A stretch of DNA of 64,000 bases from Franconibacter pulveris DSM 19144 (GCA_000621185.1 KK211224.1:124001-188000); one strand, 5' to 3'. Positions 38,832-51,057 are shown, numbered from the stretch's first letter. Made by a program: numbers and translations. The notes: generated by a model not told the origin, from the letters alone.

Positions 38832-39374
38832 ATGACTGCATACTGGCTGGCCCAGGGCGTTGGCGTGCTCGCCTTTTTGATAGGCATCACCACGTTTATT
38901 AACCGCGACGAACGACGCTTTAAAATGCAGCTCGCGCTCTACAGCGCCACCATTGGCGGGCATTTCTTCCTGATGGGGGCGATTCCTGCGGGCATGAGCG
39001 CGGAACTGAACGCCCTGCGCACGCTTATCTCCATGCGCACCCGCAATCTGTGGGTGATGGCCATTTTTATTTTCCTCACGCTCACCCTTGGGCTGGTGAA
39101 ACTGCATCATCCCATTGAGCTGCTGCCGATTATCGGCACCGTCGCCAGCACCTGGGCGCTGTTTCGCTGCAAGGGGTTAACTACCCGCTGCGTGATGTGG
39201 TGCTCCACCGCCTGCTGGGTCACGCACAACTTCTGGCTGGGCTCCATTGGCGGCACGCTGATTGAAGGCAGCTTTCTGGTCATGAACGGGGTCAACATCA
39301 TTCGCTTCTGGCGCATGCAAAAAAGGGGGATCGATCCGTTTAAGATTGAAAAAGAGGTGGCTGAGAAGAGATAA
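38832..39374 (+). CDS. ygjV: YgjV, inner-membrane protein
   Basis: 180 aa with five or so membrane spans (WLAQGVGVLAFLIGITTFIN; FLTLTLGLVKLHHPIELLPI). Matches the YgjV family, length close to E. coli (183 aa). The function is not known. Ends with a charged cytoplasmic tail (FWRMQKRGIDPFKIEKEVAE). RBS AAGGACTCC precedes the ATG. Confidence 0.88.
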   Translation: MTAYWLAQGVGVLAFLIGITTFINRDERRFKMQLALYSATIGGHFFLMGAIPAGMSAELNALRTLISMRTRNLWVMAIFIFLTLTLGLVKLHHPIELLPIIGTVASTWALFRCKGLTTRCVMWCSTACWVTHNFWLGSIGGTLIEGSFLVMNGVNIIRFWRMQKRGIDPFKIEKEVAEKR

Positions 39375-39375
39375 G

Positions 39376-39399
39376 GGCTGGCGACGAACGCCGCCAGCC
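39376..39399. terminator. Hairpin between ygjV and sstT
   Basis: GGCTGGCG / CGCCAGCC stem with an 8-nt loop between the convergent ygjV and sstT stops. No U-tract follows on either side. Confidence 0.5.
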
Positions 39400-39406
39400 G
39401 CAGAAG

Positions 39407-40654
39407 TTAACTACGCAGCGCGTTCTGCGCCAGACGCTGGTCTTCCGCCTGGCAGGCTGCCGCAGTGAAGAGCACATCCGTTGAGGAGTTAAGCGCGGTT
39501 TCGCAGGAATCCTGCAGCACGCCGATAATAAAGCCTACCGCCACCACCTGCATCGCCACCTCGTTCGGGATGCCGAACATGTTGCATGCCAGCGGGATCA
39601 GCAGCAGCGAGCCGCCCGCCACGCCCGAAGCGCCGCAGGCGCACAGCGACGCCACCACGCTCAGCAGCAGCGCGGTGGGCAAGTCCACCGCAATACCCAG
39701 CGTATGCACCGCCGCCAGCGTCAGCACCGTAATGGTGATAGCCGCGCCCGCCATGTTGATCGTCGCGCCAAGCGGAATGGAGACGGAATAGGTGTCGCGA
39801 TCCAGATTCAGCTTCTCACACAGCGCCATGTTGACCGGAATGTTGGCGGCGGAGCTGCGGGTGAAAAAGGCCGTTACGCCGCTTTCGCGCAGGCAGGCGA
39901 AGACCAGCGGGAAGGGGTTGCGGCGAATTTTAAAGAACACAATTAGCGGGTTAATCACCAGCGCCACCAACAGCATGCAGCCAATCAGCACCACCAGCAA
40001 TTGCGCGTAGCCCCACAGCGTGGCGAAACCCGTCGTGGCAAGGGTGGAAGAGACCAGGCCGAAAATGCCGACTGGCGCAAAGCGAATCACCAGTTTCACC
40101 ATAAAGGTGACGGCGTCCGACATGTCGTTAATGAAGTTTTTGGTGTTGTCGTTAGCATGGCGCAGCGCGAAGCCCAGACCCACCGCCCACACCAGGATGC
40201 CGATATAGTTGCCTTTCAACAGCGCATCCACCGGGTTAGACACCATGCTCATCAGCAGGTCGCGCAGCACCTCGACGATGCCGCTCGGCGGCGTAATTTC
40301 TGTCGCGCCAGTGGTTAAATGCAGCGTAGAGGGGAAAAGAAAGCTAAAAAGCACCGCCGTCAGCGCAGCGGAGAAGGTGCCCAGCAGATAAAGCCAGAGA
40401 ATAGGGCGAATGTTGGTTTTTTGTCCGTGCTTGTGGTTGGCGATAGAAGCCATGACCAGCATCAGCACCAGCACCGGCGCCACGGCTTTCAGCGCGCCGA
40501 CAAACAGCGTACCGAGCAGCCCGACCGCGACGGCGGCAGGTTTAGAAAGCCAGGCGAGCAGGATGCCGAGCACCAGACCGACAAGTATTTGTTTTACAAG
40601 GCTGCCGCGCGCCAGGCGCTGCAACAGACCCCTCGATTGGGATTGCGTAGTCAT
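39407..40654 (-). CDS. sstT: SstT, Na+/serine-threonine symporter
   Basis: 415 aa DAACS-family (glutamate-transporter fold) protein; E. coli SstT is 414 aa. Conserved substrate/sodium-binding blocks [20 protein letters not shown] and [20 protein letters not shown] and the hairpin [19 protein letters not shown] are present. It imports serine and threonine with sodium. Confidence 0.95.
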   Translation of the reverse strand: MTTQSQSRGLLQRLARGSLVKQILVGLVLGILLAWLSKPAAVAVGLLGTLFVGALKAVAPVLVLMLVMASIANHKHGQKTNIRPILWLYLLGTFSAALTAVLFSFLFPSTLHLTTGATEITPPSGIVEVLRDLLMSMVSNPVDALLKGNYIGILVWAVGLGFALRHANDNTKNFINDMSDAVTFMVKLVIRFAPVGIFGLVSSTLATTGFATLWGYAQLLVVLIGCMLLVALVINPLIVFFKIRRNPFPLVFACLRESGVTAFFTRSSAANIPVNMALCEKLNLDRDTYSVSIPLGATINMAGAAITITVLTLAAVHTLGIAVDLPTALLLSVVASLCACGASGVAGGSLLLIPLACNMFGIPNEVAMQVVAVGFIIGVLQDSCETALNSSTDVLFTAAACQAEDQRLAQNALRS

Positions 40655-40892
40655 GCGTATTTCCTTCAGGTGTGATGTCGTTCCATCCCGTTCGCTCTCT
40701 TGGGTAACGTTTAATCAGGATGTAACAAAAGTTTGCATGGAGGAGTATAGGGATTTGCCGTGGCGAAGGAAGGGGATAGTGCTGGATTTTCAGCACTGCT
40801 CCCGTTTTTTAACTAGCTATTAACGTTATTGTGACAATATCAACACTTCTACTGTCGGGAACATTGCAAAAAAGGAGGTTTGCGACAGGAGA

Positions 40893-40916
40893 TTCTTCCC
40901 GCCAGGGCGGGAAGAA
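40893..40916 (-). terminator. alx terminator
   Basis: Eleven-bp perfect inverted repeat TTCTTCCCGCC / GGCGGGAAGAA with a 2-nt centre, 7 bp after the alx stop. No long U-run, so efficiency is uncertain. Confidence 0.6.
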
Positions 40917-40923
40917 GAGAGCA

Positions 40924-41892
40924 TTATTCTATCTGCCCTTTTTTATCGTTACGGTGATTAACCCAGGCGTTGATCAGTAGCGTCAGCGTCAGGATGCCGC
41001 CCACCACGCCAAGGGAGATGGCGATGGGGATATGGTAGAAGTCGACAATCAGCATCTTCACGCCGATAAACACCAGGATCACCGACAAGCCATATTTCAG
41101 CATGGAGAAGCGCTCCGCCACGCCCGCCAGCAGGAAGTACATGGCGCGCAGACCCAAAATCGCAAACAGGTTAGAGGTCAGCACGATAAACGGGTCGGTG
41201 GTCACCGCGAAAATCGCCGGGATACTGTCGACCGCGAAGATTACGTCGCTCAGCTCAACCAGGATCAGCACCAGCAGCAACGGCGTGGCGAACAGCAGGC
41301 CGTTCTTGCGTACAAAGAAATGTTCGCTTTCGATGCTGTCGGTCATTCGCAAGTGGCCGCGCAGCCAGCGCACCAGCGGCTTGTCGCCAATGCCCGCTTC
41401 ATCCTCTTTCGCCAGCGCCATTTTCACGCCGGTAAAGAGCAGGAAGGCGCCAAACACATAGAGCAGCCAGTCAAACTGCGAAATCAGCCAGCTACCGGCG
41501 AAGATCATAATCGTTCGCAGCACGATAGCACCCAGCACGCCGTAGATCAGGACGCGGCGCTGCAATGCAGGCGGAATAGAAAAATAGCTGAACAGCATTA
41601 ACCAGACGAAGACGTTGTCTACCGCCAGCGCTTTTTCAATCAGGTAGCCGGTAAGGAAGGCGAGCGCCTGAGTATCCGCGACCGCACGGCCTTCAGTGCC
41701 GGAGAGATACCACCAGAAGGCGGCGTTAAACAACAGGGAGAGCGAGACCCAGACAATCGACCAGACAGCTGCCTGCTTCATGGACATCGTATGAGCGCCA
41801 CGGCGGCCCTGAAGCAGAAGATCGATAGCCAGCATAATCACGACGACGACTGCGAAACCGCCCCACAGCAGGGGAGTGCCGACACTATTCAT
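40924..41892 (-). CDS. alx: Alx, TerC-family membrane protein (manganese export/pH response)
   Basis: 322 aa from the ATG at 41892 (AAGGAATTTT upstream); a TTG two codons earlier is less likely. TerC fold with acidic motifs in the membrane: [20 protein letters not shown] and [21 protein letters not shown]. coli Alx is induced at alkaline pH and lowers cytoplasmic manganese. Translation and transcription are controlled by the upstream PRE/yybP-ykoY riboswitch. Between sstT and ygjR. Confidence 0.95.
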   Translation of the reverse strand: MNSVGTPLLWGGFAVVVVIMLAIDLLLQGRRGAHTMSMKQAAVWSIVWVSLSLLFNAAFWWYLSGTEGRAVADTQALAFLTGYLIEKALAVDNVFVWLMLFSYFSIPPALQRRVLIYGVLGAIVLRTIMIFAGSWLISQFDWLLYVFGAFLLFTGVKMALAKEDEAGIGDKPLVRWLRGHLRMTDSIESEHFFVRKNGLLFATPLLLVLILVELSDVIFAVDSIPAIFAVTTDPFIVLTSNLFAILGLRAMYFLLAGVAERFSMLKYGLSVILVFIGVKMLIVDFYHIPIAISLGVVGGILTLTLLINAWVNHRNDKKGQIE

Positions 41893-41907
41893 AGGCAAAA
41901 TTCCTTA

Positions 41908-41943
41908 AAAACAAAAACGGCTAACGTCGGAAGACGTCAGCCG
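41908..41943 (-). terminator. alx leader intrinsic terminator (riboswitch expression platform)
   Basis: On the minus strand CGGCTGACGTC and GACGTTAGCCG pair (11 bp, TTCC loop) and are followed by TTTTTGTTTTT, only 16 nt before the alx ATG. It stops transcription unless the leader folds otherwise. Confidence 0.88.
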
Positions 41944-42013
41944 CGTTGCTTTTCAATGCGCAGACCTTGCCTTCCGGCAAGGTCTCACTTACAACCTGAA
42001 TCCCGTCATACTG

Positions 42014-42136
42014 CGCGCCGCAGCGGCGTTGGCCGCGCTCGTTCACCCCAGTCACTTACTCGTGTAAGCTCCTGGGGATTCGCTCGCTTGCCGCCTTGCT
42101 GCAACACGCATTATTCGGGATTCTCCCGCTTTTATA
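42014..42136. repeat. ERIC element, copy 1
   Basis: Contains the ERIC core on this strand: TCACCCCAGTCACTTACT and GTGTAAGCTCCTGGGGATTC, the sequences targeted by ERIC typing primers, plus flanking GCGTTGGCCGC and CTTGCCGCCTTGCTGCAAC. Unit length 123 bp. It lies in tandem with copy 2 inside the alx leader. ERIC elements are imperfect palindromes that insert at TA in enterobacteria. Confidence 0.9.
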
Positions 42137-42258
42137 CGCGCCGCAGCGGCGTTGGCCGCGCTCGTTCACCCTGGTCACTTACTAATGTAAGCTCCTGGGG
42201 ATTCGCTCGCTTGCCGCCTTGCTGCAATACGCACTATTCGGGGTTCTCCCGCTTTTTG
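42137..42258. repeat. ERIC element, copy 2 (tandem)
   Basis: 122-bp direct repeat of copy 1, differing at about ten positions (for example CACCCTGGTC for CACCCCAGTC and ATGTAAGC for GTGTAAGC). It is followed by a third start of the unit, CGCGCCGCAGCGGCG (42259-42273), so a 15-bp direct repeat bounds each unit. Confidence 0.9.
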
Positions 42259-42367
42259 CGCGCCGCAGCGGCGTAGCTGACTCTGAATTCAAATTGCCCG
42301 GCGACCGGAAGCGTAGCTTCGTAATGACGATCGGCCGGCAATGAAGTTACTCCCCTTTGCTGGTAAC

Positions 42368-42396
42368 AAAATATGTCGAAATATTCATGCGATCAA
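42368..42396 (-). promoter_or_regulatory. alx promoter
   Basis: On the minus strand TTGATC (42396-42391), 17-bp spacer, TATTTT (42373-42368), about 8 bp ahead of the riboswitch 5' end. Confidence 0.7.
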
Positions 42397-42430
42397 TTTT
42401 GTCACGCCGCTTTTACATTGCTTTACGCTG

Positions 42431-43411
42431 TCACTGGCTGTCGGCCGGGAATACCACGCCAGTTTGAGCGCGGATTTCCGTCAGCAGCTTCGCTGTAATG
42501 AGGCTCACTTCAAGCGCCGGGTGCTCTACCTGGTTGGCGCTTACTAACCCAGCGAAAGTCTCCGCTTCATAAAGCATGGTATTGATATGCTGCCCCTGAG
42601 TCAGCTCCTGCACTCTGCCGCCGCGGGGCACAAAAGTCAGGCGCTGGCATTCCGAAAGCTTCTCGATAACCAGCGAGCCCGCCTCGCCCTGAATTTCGCT
42701 TGGCAGAGTGGAGTCGCTGACTTTGGAATGCAGCAGCGTGACGTCCGCATCGCCGTAGCGCAGCACCACCGTGCCATGGGCATCCACGCCGCTTTCCAGC
42801 AGGCAGGCGGAGGCGATAACGGCGTCCGGCTCGCCCCACAGCGCCACCGCCGAGGCCAGGCAGTAATAGCCAATGTCCATGATCGAGCCGTTGGAAAACG
42901 CCGGGTTAAAAGTATTGGGGTTCTCTCCGTCCAGATAGCGCTGGTAGCGAGAAGAGTACTGGCAGTAATTAAACAGCGCCTTGCGTAAGCGGCCCACTTT
43001 CGGCAGCGCCTGTCGCAGGGCGAGGAAGTTAGGCAGGCTGGCGGTTTTAAAGGCCTCGAACAACACCACCTGGTTTTCCCGCGCGCAGGCGATAACGGCC
43101 TGCGCTTCGCGTAAGGTGGAAGCCAACGGCTTTTCGCAAATCACATGCTTTTTATGATTCAGGAAGAGGCAGGCTTGTTCGGCATGCAGCGAATTGGGGC
43201 TTGCAATGTAAACGGCGTCCACCGCGTCGCTCTGCGCCAGCGCCGCCAGCGAGGTAAAGAGATGCTCAACCGGATAGTCGCTGGCGAAATGCTGCGCCTG
43301 CTCAAGCGTACGGGAATAAACGGCGGTGAGTTGGTACTTGCCCGTCTCATGGGCGGCATCAACGAACTGGCGGGTGATCCAGTTCGTTCCTACAACGGCG
43401 AAACGTATCAT
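42431..43411 (-). CDS. ygjR: YgjR, Gfo/Idh/MocA-family NAD(P)-dependent oxidoreductase
   Basis: 326 aa. N-terminal Rossmann domain (IRFAVVGTNWITRQFVDAA) with the family EKPLAS motif (CEKPLAST) and a C-terminal alpha/beta domain containing SIMDIGYYCLASAVAL. Matches E. coli YgjR in length and position. The sugar or alcohol substrate is unknown. Next to ygjQ and ygjP, all on the same strand. Confidence 0.9.
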   Translation of the reverse strand: MIRFAVVGTNWITRQFVDAAHETGKYQLTAVYSRTLEQAQHFASDYPVEHLFTSLAALAQSDAVDAVYIASPNSLHAEQACLFLNHKKHVICEKPLASTLREAQAVIACARENQVVLFEAFKTASLPNFLALRQALPKVGRLRKALFNYCQYSSRYQRYLDGENPNTFNPAFSNGSIMDIGYYCLASAVALWGEPDAVIASACLLESGVDAHGTVVLRYGDADVTLLHSKVSDSTLPSEIQGEAGSLVIEKLSECQRLTFVPRGGRVQELTQGQHINTMLYEAETFAGLVSANQVEHPALEVSLITAKLLTEIRAQTGVVFPADSQ

Positions 43412-43497
43412 AGACGTCTGGTTGCTCCGAAGGCTGAATAACGGCCAGAGCGTAACACGACAACGTTTAAAAAGTAGCGGTCTGCCGCGCAGAACCG

Positions 43498-44196
43498 CTA
43501 TTCATTGCCCGTACCGGCGGGGCAGCCATGCTGCGCGTGCGCGTCGATAACCACTTTATCGCCGAGAAAATGGGGCGTGCGGCGCAGCAGCGTTGCATCC
43601 AGCAGCGCGCGAACCCGGGCGAACCGCTCGCGAAACTGCGTGTATTTACCGTGTTGAAAATCGAGATCTTCTGCGTTCAACGCAATCGCATCAATACCAT
43701 AATGTTGCGCCAGGTAAATCGCCCGCTGGTTATGAAACGCCTGCGAGACGATGATAATGCGATCTTCGCCGAAGACGTCGCGGGCGCGCACAACCGAATC
43801 CAGCGTTGTGAAACCCGCGTAATCACAAAAAATCGCGCTGGAAGGTACGCCTTTGCGCATCAGCGCCTGCCGCATCGCCGCCGGTTCGTTGTAATCCTTA
43901 TGCCGATTATCCCCGCTCACCAGCAGCCAGGACGCTTTGCCTTCGTGCCAGAGCGCCGCCGCCGCGTCAATGCGCCGCGTAAAATAGCGGTTTCCCGGTT
44001 TTGCGCCCAGCACCAGCGCCACCTTGCGGGCCGGGATAGCGTTAACGTCATTAAACAGCCTTGCTTTGCTGGCGGCGGTGACGTGTTGGCTTGCGTAAAA
44101 CACCAGCCCCGCCAGCAGCGCAGCCAGCAGTAAGCCCAGCAAGAAAAGATGACGCAGCGTGCGCCGGTAACGGTAAAACATCCTTGTTATGCGCAT
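43498..44196 (-). CDS. ygjQ: YgjQ, SanA/YdcF-family (DUF218) membrane-anchored protein
   Basis: 232 aa. N-terminal membrane anchor (LRHLFLLGLLLAALLAGLVF) then a DUF218 domain: VALVLGAKPGNRYFTRRIDA, WLLVSGDNRHKDYNEPAAMR, IIIVSQAFHNQRAIYLAQHY. Related SanA protein affects envelope barrier function (vancomycin exclusion at high temperature). Position and length match E. coli YgjQ (230 aa). Confidence 0.9.
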   Translation of the reverse strand: MRITRMFYRYRRTLRHLFLLGLLLAALLAGLVFYASQHVTAASKARLFNDVNAIPARKVALVLGAKPGNRYFTRRIDAAAALWHEGKASWLLVSGDNRHKDYNEPAAMRQALMRKGVPSSAIFCDYAGFTTLDSVVRARDVFGEDRIIIVSQAFHNQRAIYLAQHYGIDAIALNAEDLDFQHGKYTQFRERFARVRALLDATLLRRTPHFLGDKVVIDAHAQHGCPAGTGNE

Positions 44197-44261
44197 AACA
44201 TCTCCTTTTGGGGGGCGCGGCGATAGCGATACGGCGTAAAAGCGTATGGCATCATAACCGC

Positions 44262-44759
44262 TTAGCGATTTTTAAGCGCCTGGTTCGTCAGCCACAGCCG
44301 GGTATCAAACTCCAGTTGATGGTACTGCGGCTCCATATGGCAGCAAAGCTGGTAAAACGCTTTGTTATGCTCTTTCTCTTTCAGGTGCGCCAGTTCGTGC
44401 ACCACGATCATGCGCAGAAAATCTTCCGGCGCGCTGCGAAACACCGTGGCGACGCGGATTTCCGCCTTCGCCTTCAGCTTGCCGCCCTGCACGCGGGAGA
44501 CGGCGGTATGCAGGCCAAGCGCGTTTTTTAACACGTGAATTTTATTGTCATACGCCACTTTATTGACCGGCGGGGCGCTGCGCAGATAGCGGTTTTTCAG
44601 CCCCTGCACGTAATCATACAGCGCTTTGTCGGTGGTGACGGTGTGCGCCTGCGGGTAGCGTTTTTCCAGCACTTCGCCGAGGCGGTTCTGCTCAATCAAC
44701 TGGCGTACCTGGACAAGCAGCGATTCAGGATAGCCCTGCAGGTAGATAAGTGCGGTCAT
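44262..44759 (-). CDS. ygjP: YgjP, M48-like metal-dependent protein (UTP pyrophosphatase)
   Basis: 165 aa with the zinc motif [15 protein letters not shown] (HExxH plus downstream His). DUF45/YgjP-like metallopeptidase fold; the E. coli protein has been assigned UTP pyrophosphatase activity. Divergent from rlmG, whose longer open frame overlaps its start by two bases. Confidence 0.88.
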   Translation of the reverse strand: MTALIYLQGYPESLLVQVRQLIEQNRLGEVLEKRYPQAHTVTTDKALYDYVQGLKNRYLRSAPPVNKVAYDNKIHVLKNALGLHTAVSRVQGGKLKAKAEIRVATVFRSAPEDFLRMIVVHELAHLKEKEHNKAFYQLCCHMEPQYHQLEFDTRLWLTNQALKNR

Positions 44760-44844
44760 GGCGGCCTCGGTGGGTGAAAAAAAGGTTTACTCGCGGATGC
44801 AATTAAGGGATAAAACGCGCGGATTTTACCATTCGGGAGGGCCG

Positions 44845-45975
44845 ATGAGCCAGGTGGACTTATTTAATCAAACACTCACGTTGCAGCGCTTTCCGCCAAT
44901 GCCGGAAGAGACGCCGCTACAGGCCTGGGACGCGGCGGACGACTATCTGCTGCAACAGGTCGGCGAGTGCGACGGCCCGCTCCTGATTTTCAACGACAGC
45001 TTCGGCGCGCTCGCCTGCGCGCTGGCGCAAAAACGCCCCTGCAGCGTCAGCGATTCGTTTATCGCCCAGCAAGCCACGCGCCACAACCTGCGGCTGAACG
45101 AGATTGACGAGGCGCAGGTGACGCTGCTGGACAGCTTAAGCCCGCTGCCCAACGCGCCTGCGCTGGTGCTGATTAAAATCCCTAAACAGCTCGCCCTGCT
45201 GGAGCAGCAATTGCGTGCGCTGCGCCGCGTCGTTACGCCGCAGACCCGCATTATCGCCGGGGCGAAGGCGCGTGATATTCATAATTCCACGCTGGCGCTG
45301 TTTGAAAAAATTCTCGGCCCCACCACCACCACGCTCGCCTGGAAAAAAGCGCGGCTTATCCATTGCGCTTTCAGCGAGCCTGCGCTGGCCGCGGCACCGG
45401 AAACGCAGAGCTGGAAGCTCGACGGCACGCCGTGGCTGATTCACAACCACGCCAATGTCTTTTCACGGGCGAGTCTGGATATCGGCGCGCGCTTCTTCCT
45501 GCAACATCTGCCGGAGAACGTGGAAGGGGAGATGGTGGATCTCGGTTGCGGCAACGGCGTAATAGGCCTGAAGCTGTTAGAACAAAACCCGCTGGCGCGG
45601 GTGCGGTTCGTGGATGAATCTTACATGGCTGTCGCCTCAAGCCGTCTGAACGTAGAAACCAACCTGCCGGACGACCTCGCGCGCTGCGACTTTATGGTCA
45701 ACAACGCGCTGACGGGCGTAGAGCCGGAAAGTTTCCACGCCGTGCTGTGCAACCCGCCGTTCCATCAGCAGCACGCCATTACCGATCACATCGCCTGGCA
45801 GATGTTCCAGGACGCGCGCCGCTGCCTGAAGTGGGGCGGCGAGTTGCGCATTGTCGGCAACCGCCATCTGGATTATTTCCGCAAGCTGAAGAAGATTTTC
45901 GGCAACTGTACGACCGTTGCAACGAATAATAAGTTTGTCGTGCTCAGGGCGGTGAAACTGCGTAAGAGCCGATAG
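44845..45975 (+). CDS. rlmG: RlmG, 23S rRNA (guanine-1835-N2)-methyltransferase
   Basis: 376 aa from the ATG at 44845 with GGGAGG four bases upstream. Two-domain RsmC/RlmG type: a diverged N-terminal methyltransferase-like domain and a C-terminal catalytic domain with SAM motif [16 protein letters not shown] and active-site CNPPFHQQ. It makes m2G1835 in 23S rRNA. In E. coli higBA (ygjNM) separates it from fadH; here only 100 bp do. Confidence 0.95.
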   Translation: MSQVDLFNQTLTLQRFPPMPEETPLQAWDAADDYLLQQVGECDGPLLIFNDSFGALACALAQKRPCSVSDSFIAQQATRHNLRLNEIDEAQVTLLDSLSPLPNAPALVLIKIPKQLALLEQQLRALRRVVTPQTRIIAGAKARDIHNSTLALFEKILGPTTTTLAWKKARLIHCAFSEPALAAAPETQSWKLDGTPWLIHNHANVFSRASLDIGARFFLQHLPENVEGEMVDLGCGNGVIGLKLLEQNPLARVRFVDESYMAVASSRLNVETNLPDDLARCDFMVNNALTGVEPESFHAVLCNPPFHQQHAITDHIAWQMFQDARRCLKWGGELRIVGNRHLDYFRKLKKIFGNCTTVATNNKFVVLRAVKLRKSR

Positions 45976-46075
45976 TGGGTCAGCGCAGCGCGTAGGGTTA
46001 CACTTTCGCTAACCATGCCGGGGCGGCGGTCTATTCCTCTGCCCTGGCGCGCATCCTGTTGTGTCAGCCATCACA

Positions 46076-48142
<2,067 letters not shown>

Positions 48143-48452
48143 ATGAATAATCGATCGTTGGATAAAAGGGAAAAGGGCGATCGAATCATTGTGATGGGAT
48201 TCAAATTTCATCGCAAGGCGCTTGCCATGCAGGAAAGCATATAGACGGTGCGGTGAAGTGTTCCGTTCGCCTGCAAGTGCTCGAACAAGGGCATCTTCGC
48301 TTACGTGAACGTGCAAAGGGGCGCGACGCCGCCCCCTATGCAATCGTGGCGCGCAGCGGAAAAGCCGCCGCAGAAAAACCGTTCCCGGTTGCGTTATTTT
48401 TTGATTTTTAAAGGGCGGGTTAGCGAAGCGCTGCCCGCCATTCCTGCAAACG
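48143..48452. other. Gene-free stretch between fadH and lsrK
   Basis: About 310 bp. GGCGGG and CCCGCC (48413-48439) can form a weak hairpin after lsrK on the minus strand. I saw no gene; the short plus-strand frame at 48305-48514 reads antisense into lsrK and lacks a ribosome site. The segment is a plausible insertion junction of the lsr block next to fadH. Confidence 0.45.
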
Positions 48453-50042
48453 TTACGCTCGCGCCGCCGCCTGCTTCGGCGCCAGTCCCGGCGCGCGCCA
48501 GAGCGAGGTGGTAAGCCCGCTGTCCACCAGCCCCAGCTGGTCGGCGTAGACTGCCTGCCACTTTCGCATCATCTGGTCGTAAAGGTCGCGGTGCGCCGGG
48601 TTCGGCGTAAACTCGCGGCTCCACTGCACCAGCCGCTCGCCGGTGGCGGCAAGGTCGTCATACAGCCCGGCGCCCACGCCTGCGGCTATCGCGCAACCAA
48701 GCGCCGTCGCCTCTTTCACCTGGGGCACCCGCACCGGCAGGCCGGTCACGTCGCTTAAAATCTGGCTCCAGAGCGCGCCTTTTGCGCCGCCGCCGGCAAA
48801 GACCAGCGAATCAAACTTCACCCCGGAAAAGCCGGAGATCTGCGCCAGATTGCAGGCGGAAACGATCGCCGCGTTCTCTTCCAGCGCCCGGAACAGCGTG
48901 GCTTTGTTGCATTTCTCCGGGTCGATGGAGAGGTTAATGAACGACGGCGCGGCGTGGTACCACTCTTTAAAATGCATGGCGTCGGAGAATATCGGCATCA
49001 CGCCGTGGGAGCCTGCCGGCACCCGGCTCGCCATCTCCTCCAGCAGGGCGTAAGTGTCTGTGCCGAGCCGCTCGGCAATCAGTTTTTCCTCGGCGCAGAA
49101 GGCGTCGCGGAACCAGCGCATGGTCAGCCCGGTGAAGAAACTTATCGATTCCGCCTGCACCATGCCGTGGATCACGTGCGGGTTGATGCGAATATTCATC
49201 TCCGGGTCGGTGCGAATGGCGGGCAGGTTGACCACCTGTTGCCAGAAGGTGCCGCCAAGAATGGCCGTTTGCCCGGCGCGCACCACGCCCAGCCCCAGAC
49301 AGCCAAGCTGCACGTCGCCGCCGCCCATCACCACCGGCGTGCCTTCCCGCAGGCCGCTTTGCGCCGCTGCCTGCACCGTGACGCGCCCAAGCACCGTGCC
49401 GGTCTCTTTTACCGGCGAGAGCATGTCCGCGCGCAACCCCGCCATATCGAGCAGGGCGGGGCGCCAGTCGCGGGTGTTGAGGTCGAGCATGCCGGTCGTG
49501 CCGGCATTGGAGGGGTCGACCGCCAGCTCGCCGGAAAGCTTCGCCGCCAGCCAGTCGCTTATCATGGTGACGGTGGCGGCCCGGCGATAAATGTCGGGGC
49601 GATGATGGGCAAGCCAGAGCAGGCGCGGCATGGCGCTTAAGGCGAGCGTCTGGCCGGAGACGTGATAAACCTCAGATTCAAACTGGTTATCGTGAAGCGC
49701 TTTCAGCTCCGCCACCTCCTGGCTTGCGCGGGCGTCGACGTTGGCGCAGGCCCAGATGGGCTCGCCGTTGCGGTCATAGAGCACAATGCCTTCACGCATG
49801 GAGCAGCAGGCGATGGAGGCGATATCGCTGGCGTTGAGGCTTGCCTGCTGCAACGCCTGGTGTACGCAGCGGCAGGCGAGCTGCCAGTTCGTGTCGAGGT
49901 CAAACTCCATAGAGCCCGGCACGTCCGCCACGCTCAGGTGCTTCCACTCCGCCTGACCGACCGCCACCTGACGGCCTGAGAGGTCGAAAATTACGGCGCG
50001 GATGCTCCCTGTTCCGGCGTCTAACGCTAAAAGATAACTCAT
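48453..50042 (-). CDS. lsrK: LsrK, autoinducer-2 kinase
   Basis: 529 aa FGGY-family kinase; E. coli LsrK is 530 aa. N-terminal phosphate-binding loop [20 protein letters not shown] and C-terminal [20 protein letters not shown]. It phosphorylates AI-2 (DPD) in the cytoplasm; phospho-AI-2 then inactivates LsrR. It lies downstream of lsrR in the lsrRK unit (43 bp apart). Confidence 0.95.
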   Translation of the reverse strand: MSYLLALDAGTGSIRAVIFDLSGRQVAVGQAEWKHLSVADVPGSMEFDLDTNWQLACRCVHQALQQASLNASDIASIACCSMREGIVLYDRNGEPIWACANVDARASQEVAELKALHDNQFESEVYHVSGQTLALSAMPRLLWLAHHRPDIYRRAATVTMISDWLAAKLSGELAVDPSNAGTTGMLDLNTRDWRPALLDMAGLRADMLSPVKETGTVLGRVTVQAAAQSGLREGTPVVMGGGDVQLGCLGLGVVRAGQTAILGGTFWQQVVNLPAIRTDPEMNIRINPHVIHGMVQAESISFFTGLTMRWFRDAFCAEEKLIAERLGTDTYALLEEMASRVPAGSHGVMPIFSDAMHFKEWYHAAPSFINLSIDPEKCNKATLFRALEENAAIVSACNLAQISGFSGVKFDSLVFAGGGAKGALWSQILSDVTGLPVRVPQVKEATALGCAIAAGVGAGLYDDLAATGERLVQWSREFTPNPAHRDLYDQMMRKWQAVYADQLGLVDSGLTTSLWRAPGLAPKQAAARA

Positions 50043-50085
50043 CGACTTGCCTCGCTGTTGTGGCGGCGCGGCAAGCCTCGGGCTT

Positions 50086-51054
50086 TTATTCCGCCAGGGC
50101 CAGCACAGCGCGCGCTGTCGCTTCTTCCGTCACCAGGCCGTTGATCCGCTGGCCTCGCAGTGCGGCGTAAATCGCTTCCGCTTTCTCTTCCCCGCCCGCC
50201 ACGCCGATGATGGTGGGCAGCTGCGCCAGCTCGTCGAGCGTGACGCCGAGCAGTTCGCGGTGGATCTCAAGCCCTTCCACTTTCTGGCCGTCGGCCTGCA
50301 GGAAGTAGCCAAGAATGTCGCCCACCGCCCCTTTACGGGCGAACATCAACTGTTCGCCTTCGCTGATATAGCCCGAGCGTAAAATCGTGGCGTCGCGCTT
50401 CTGGTTGACCGAGCCGATGCCGACCACCGCCACATCCGCCGCCGTGGCCGCGAGGATCACGTCGCGCACGCTCGATTCGCGCTTGAGGATCCCGGCTACG
50501 TCGGCGGAAGAGACCCGCAGCGGCGCCGGGATCATGCTGACGCTGCAGGCAGCGTCGAGCTGGCCGATACCGGTCATATACGGCCCTACGCCGCCAGAGA
50601 GCGTCACCAGGCGGATCTGCTGCGATCCGATAAAGCCGCTGAGATGCTGCAGGCAGCTCATGGTGGTTTCGCCAAAGCCCACCGCCAGCAGCTGGCCCGG
50701 CTGGAGCACGCCCATCAACGACTGCGCCGCGCCAATGCCGAGGCGCGTCGTCATCGGCGGCGTATTCAGCGCCGGCAGCACGCGGGCGAGCTTCAGCGCA
50801 AAGCGTTCCGCCAGCGCCGTTTCCAGCGCAAGGCAGCCCTCATAGCGCGAGTTTATCTGCACGCGGATCACGCCGGACTGCCGTCCTTTTTCCAGCAGGC
50901 GGGAGATCTTCAGCCTCGGCAAGCCAAGCCGCTCGCCGATGTCGTTTTGCGTCAGCCCGTCGTGGTAATAAGACCAGGCGACCCGCGCCAGCAGCTCTTC
51001 TTCCGCCATCGCCAGCCCGGCGAACTTTCCTTCTTCTGCTTTTTTCTCGCTCAT
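50086..51054 (-). CDS. lsrR: LsrR, SorC/DeoR-type repressor of the lsr operon
   Basis: 322 aa from the ATG at 51054. N-terminal HTH ([33 protein letters not shown]) and a sugar-phosphate-binding domain of the SorC family ([24 protein letters not shown]). It represses lsrRK and lsrACDBFG until phospho-AI-2 binds. One 33-bp operator-like palindrome begins 4 bp upstream of its ATG. Confidence 0.94.
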   Translation of the reverse strand: MSEKKAEEGKFAGLAMAEEELLARVAWSYYHDGLTQNDIGERLGLPRLKISRLLEKGRQSGVIRVQINSRYEGCLALETALAERFALKLARVLPALNTPPMTTRLGIGAAQSLMGVLQPGQLLAVGFGETTMSCLQHLSGFIGSQQIRLVTLSGGVGPYMTGIGQLDAACSVSMIPAPLRVSSADVAGILKRESSVRDVILAATAADVAVVGIGSVNQKRDATILRSGYISEGEQLMFARKGAVGDILGYFLQADGQKVEGLEIHRELLGVTLDELAQLPTIIGVAGGEEKAEAIYAALRGQRINGLVTEEATARAVLALAE

Positions 51055-51057
51055 AAC

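Larger units (their letters stand above)
41908..42364 (-). ncRNA. alx leader: PRE element / yybP-ykoY manganese riboswitch, interrupted by ERIC repeats
   Basis: The 5' part reads GCAAAGGGGAGTA (42360-42348), the conserved start of yybP-ykoY aptamers, followed by a long hairpin (ATTGCCGGCCGATCG pairs with CGGTCGCCGGGCAAT). The 3' part has ACGGGATTCAGG and GTGAGACCTTGC; CCTTGC can pair with GCAAAGG (P1) or with GGCAAGGTC in an alternative 9-bp GGAA-capped hairpin (41963-41984), then the terminator. Between the two halves lie two ERIC units (42014-42258), making the leader about 465 nt instead of roughly 200. Confidence 0.85.

Noticed and set aside
42001-42273. CRISPR-like array from the direct repeats
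   Set aside because: The repeats are about 122 bp with no spacers and contain ERIC core sequence.
48305-48514. 69-aa plus-strand frame between fadH and lsrK
   Set aside because: No ribosome site, overlaps lsrK antisense and its Ala/Pro/Arg-rich composition is that of a shadow frame.
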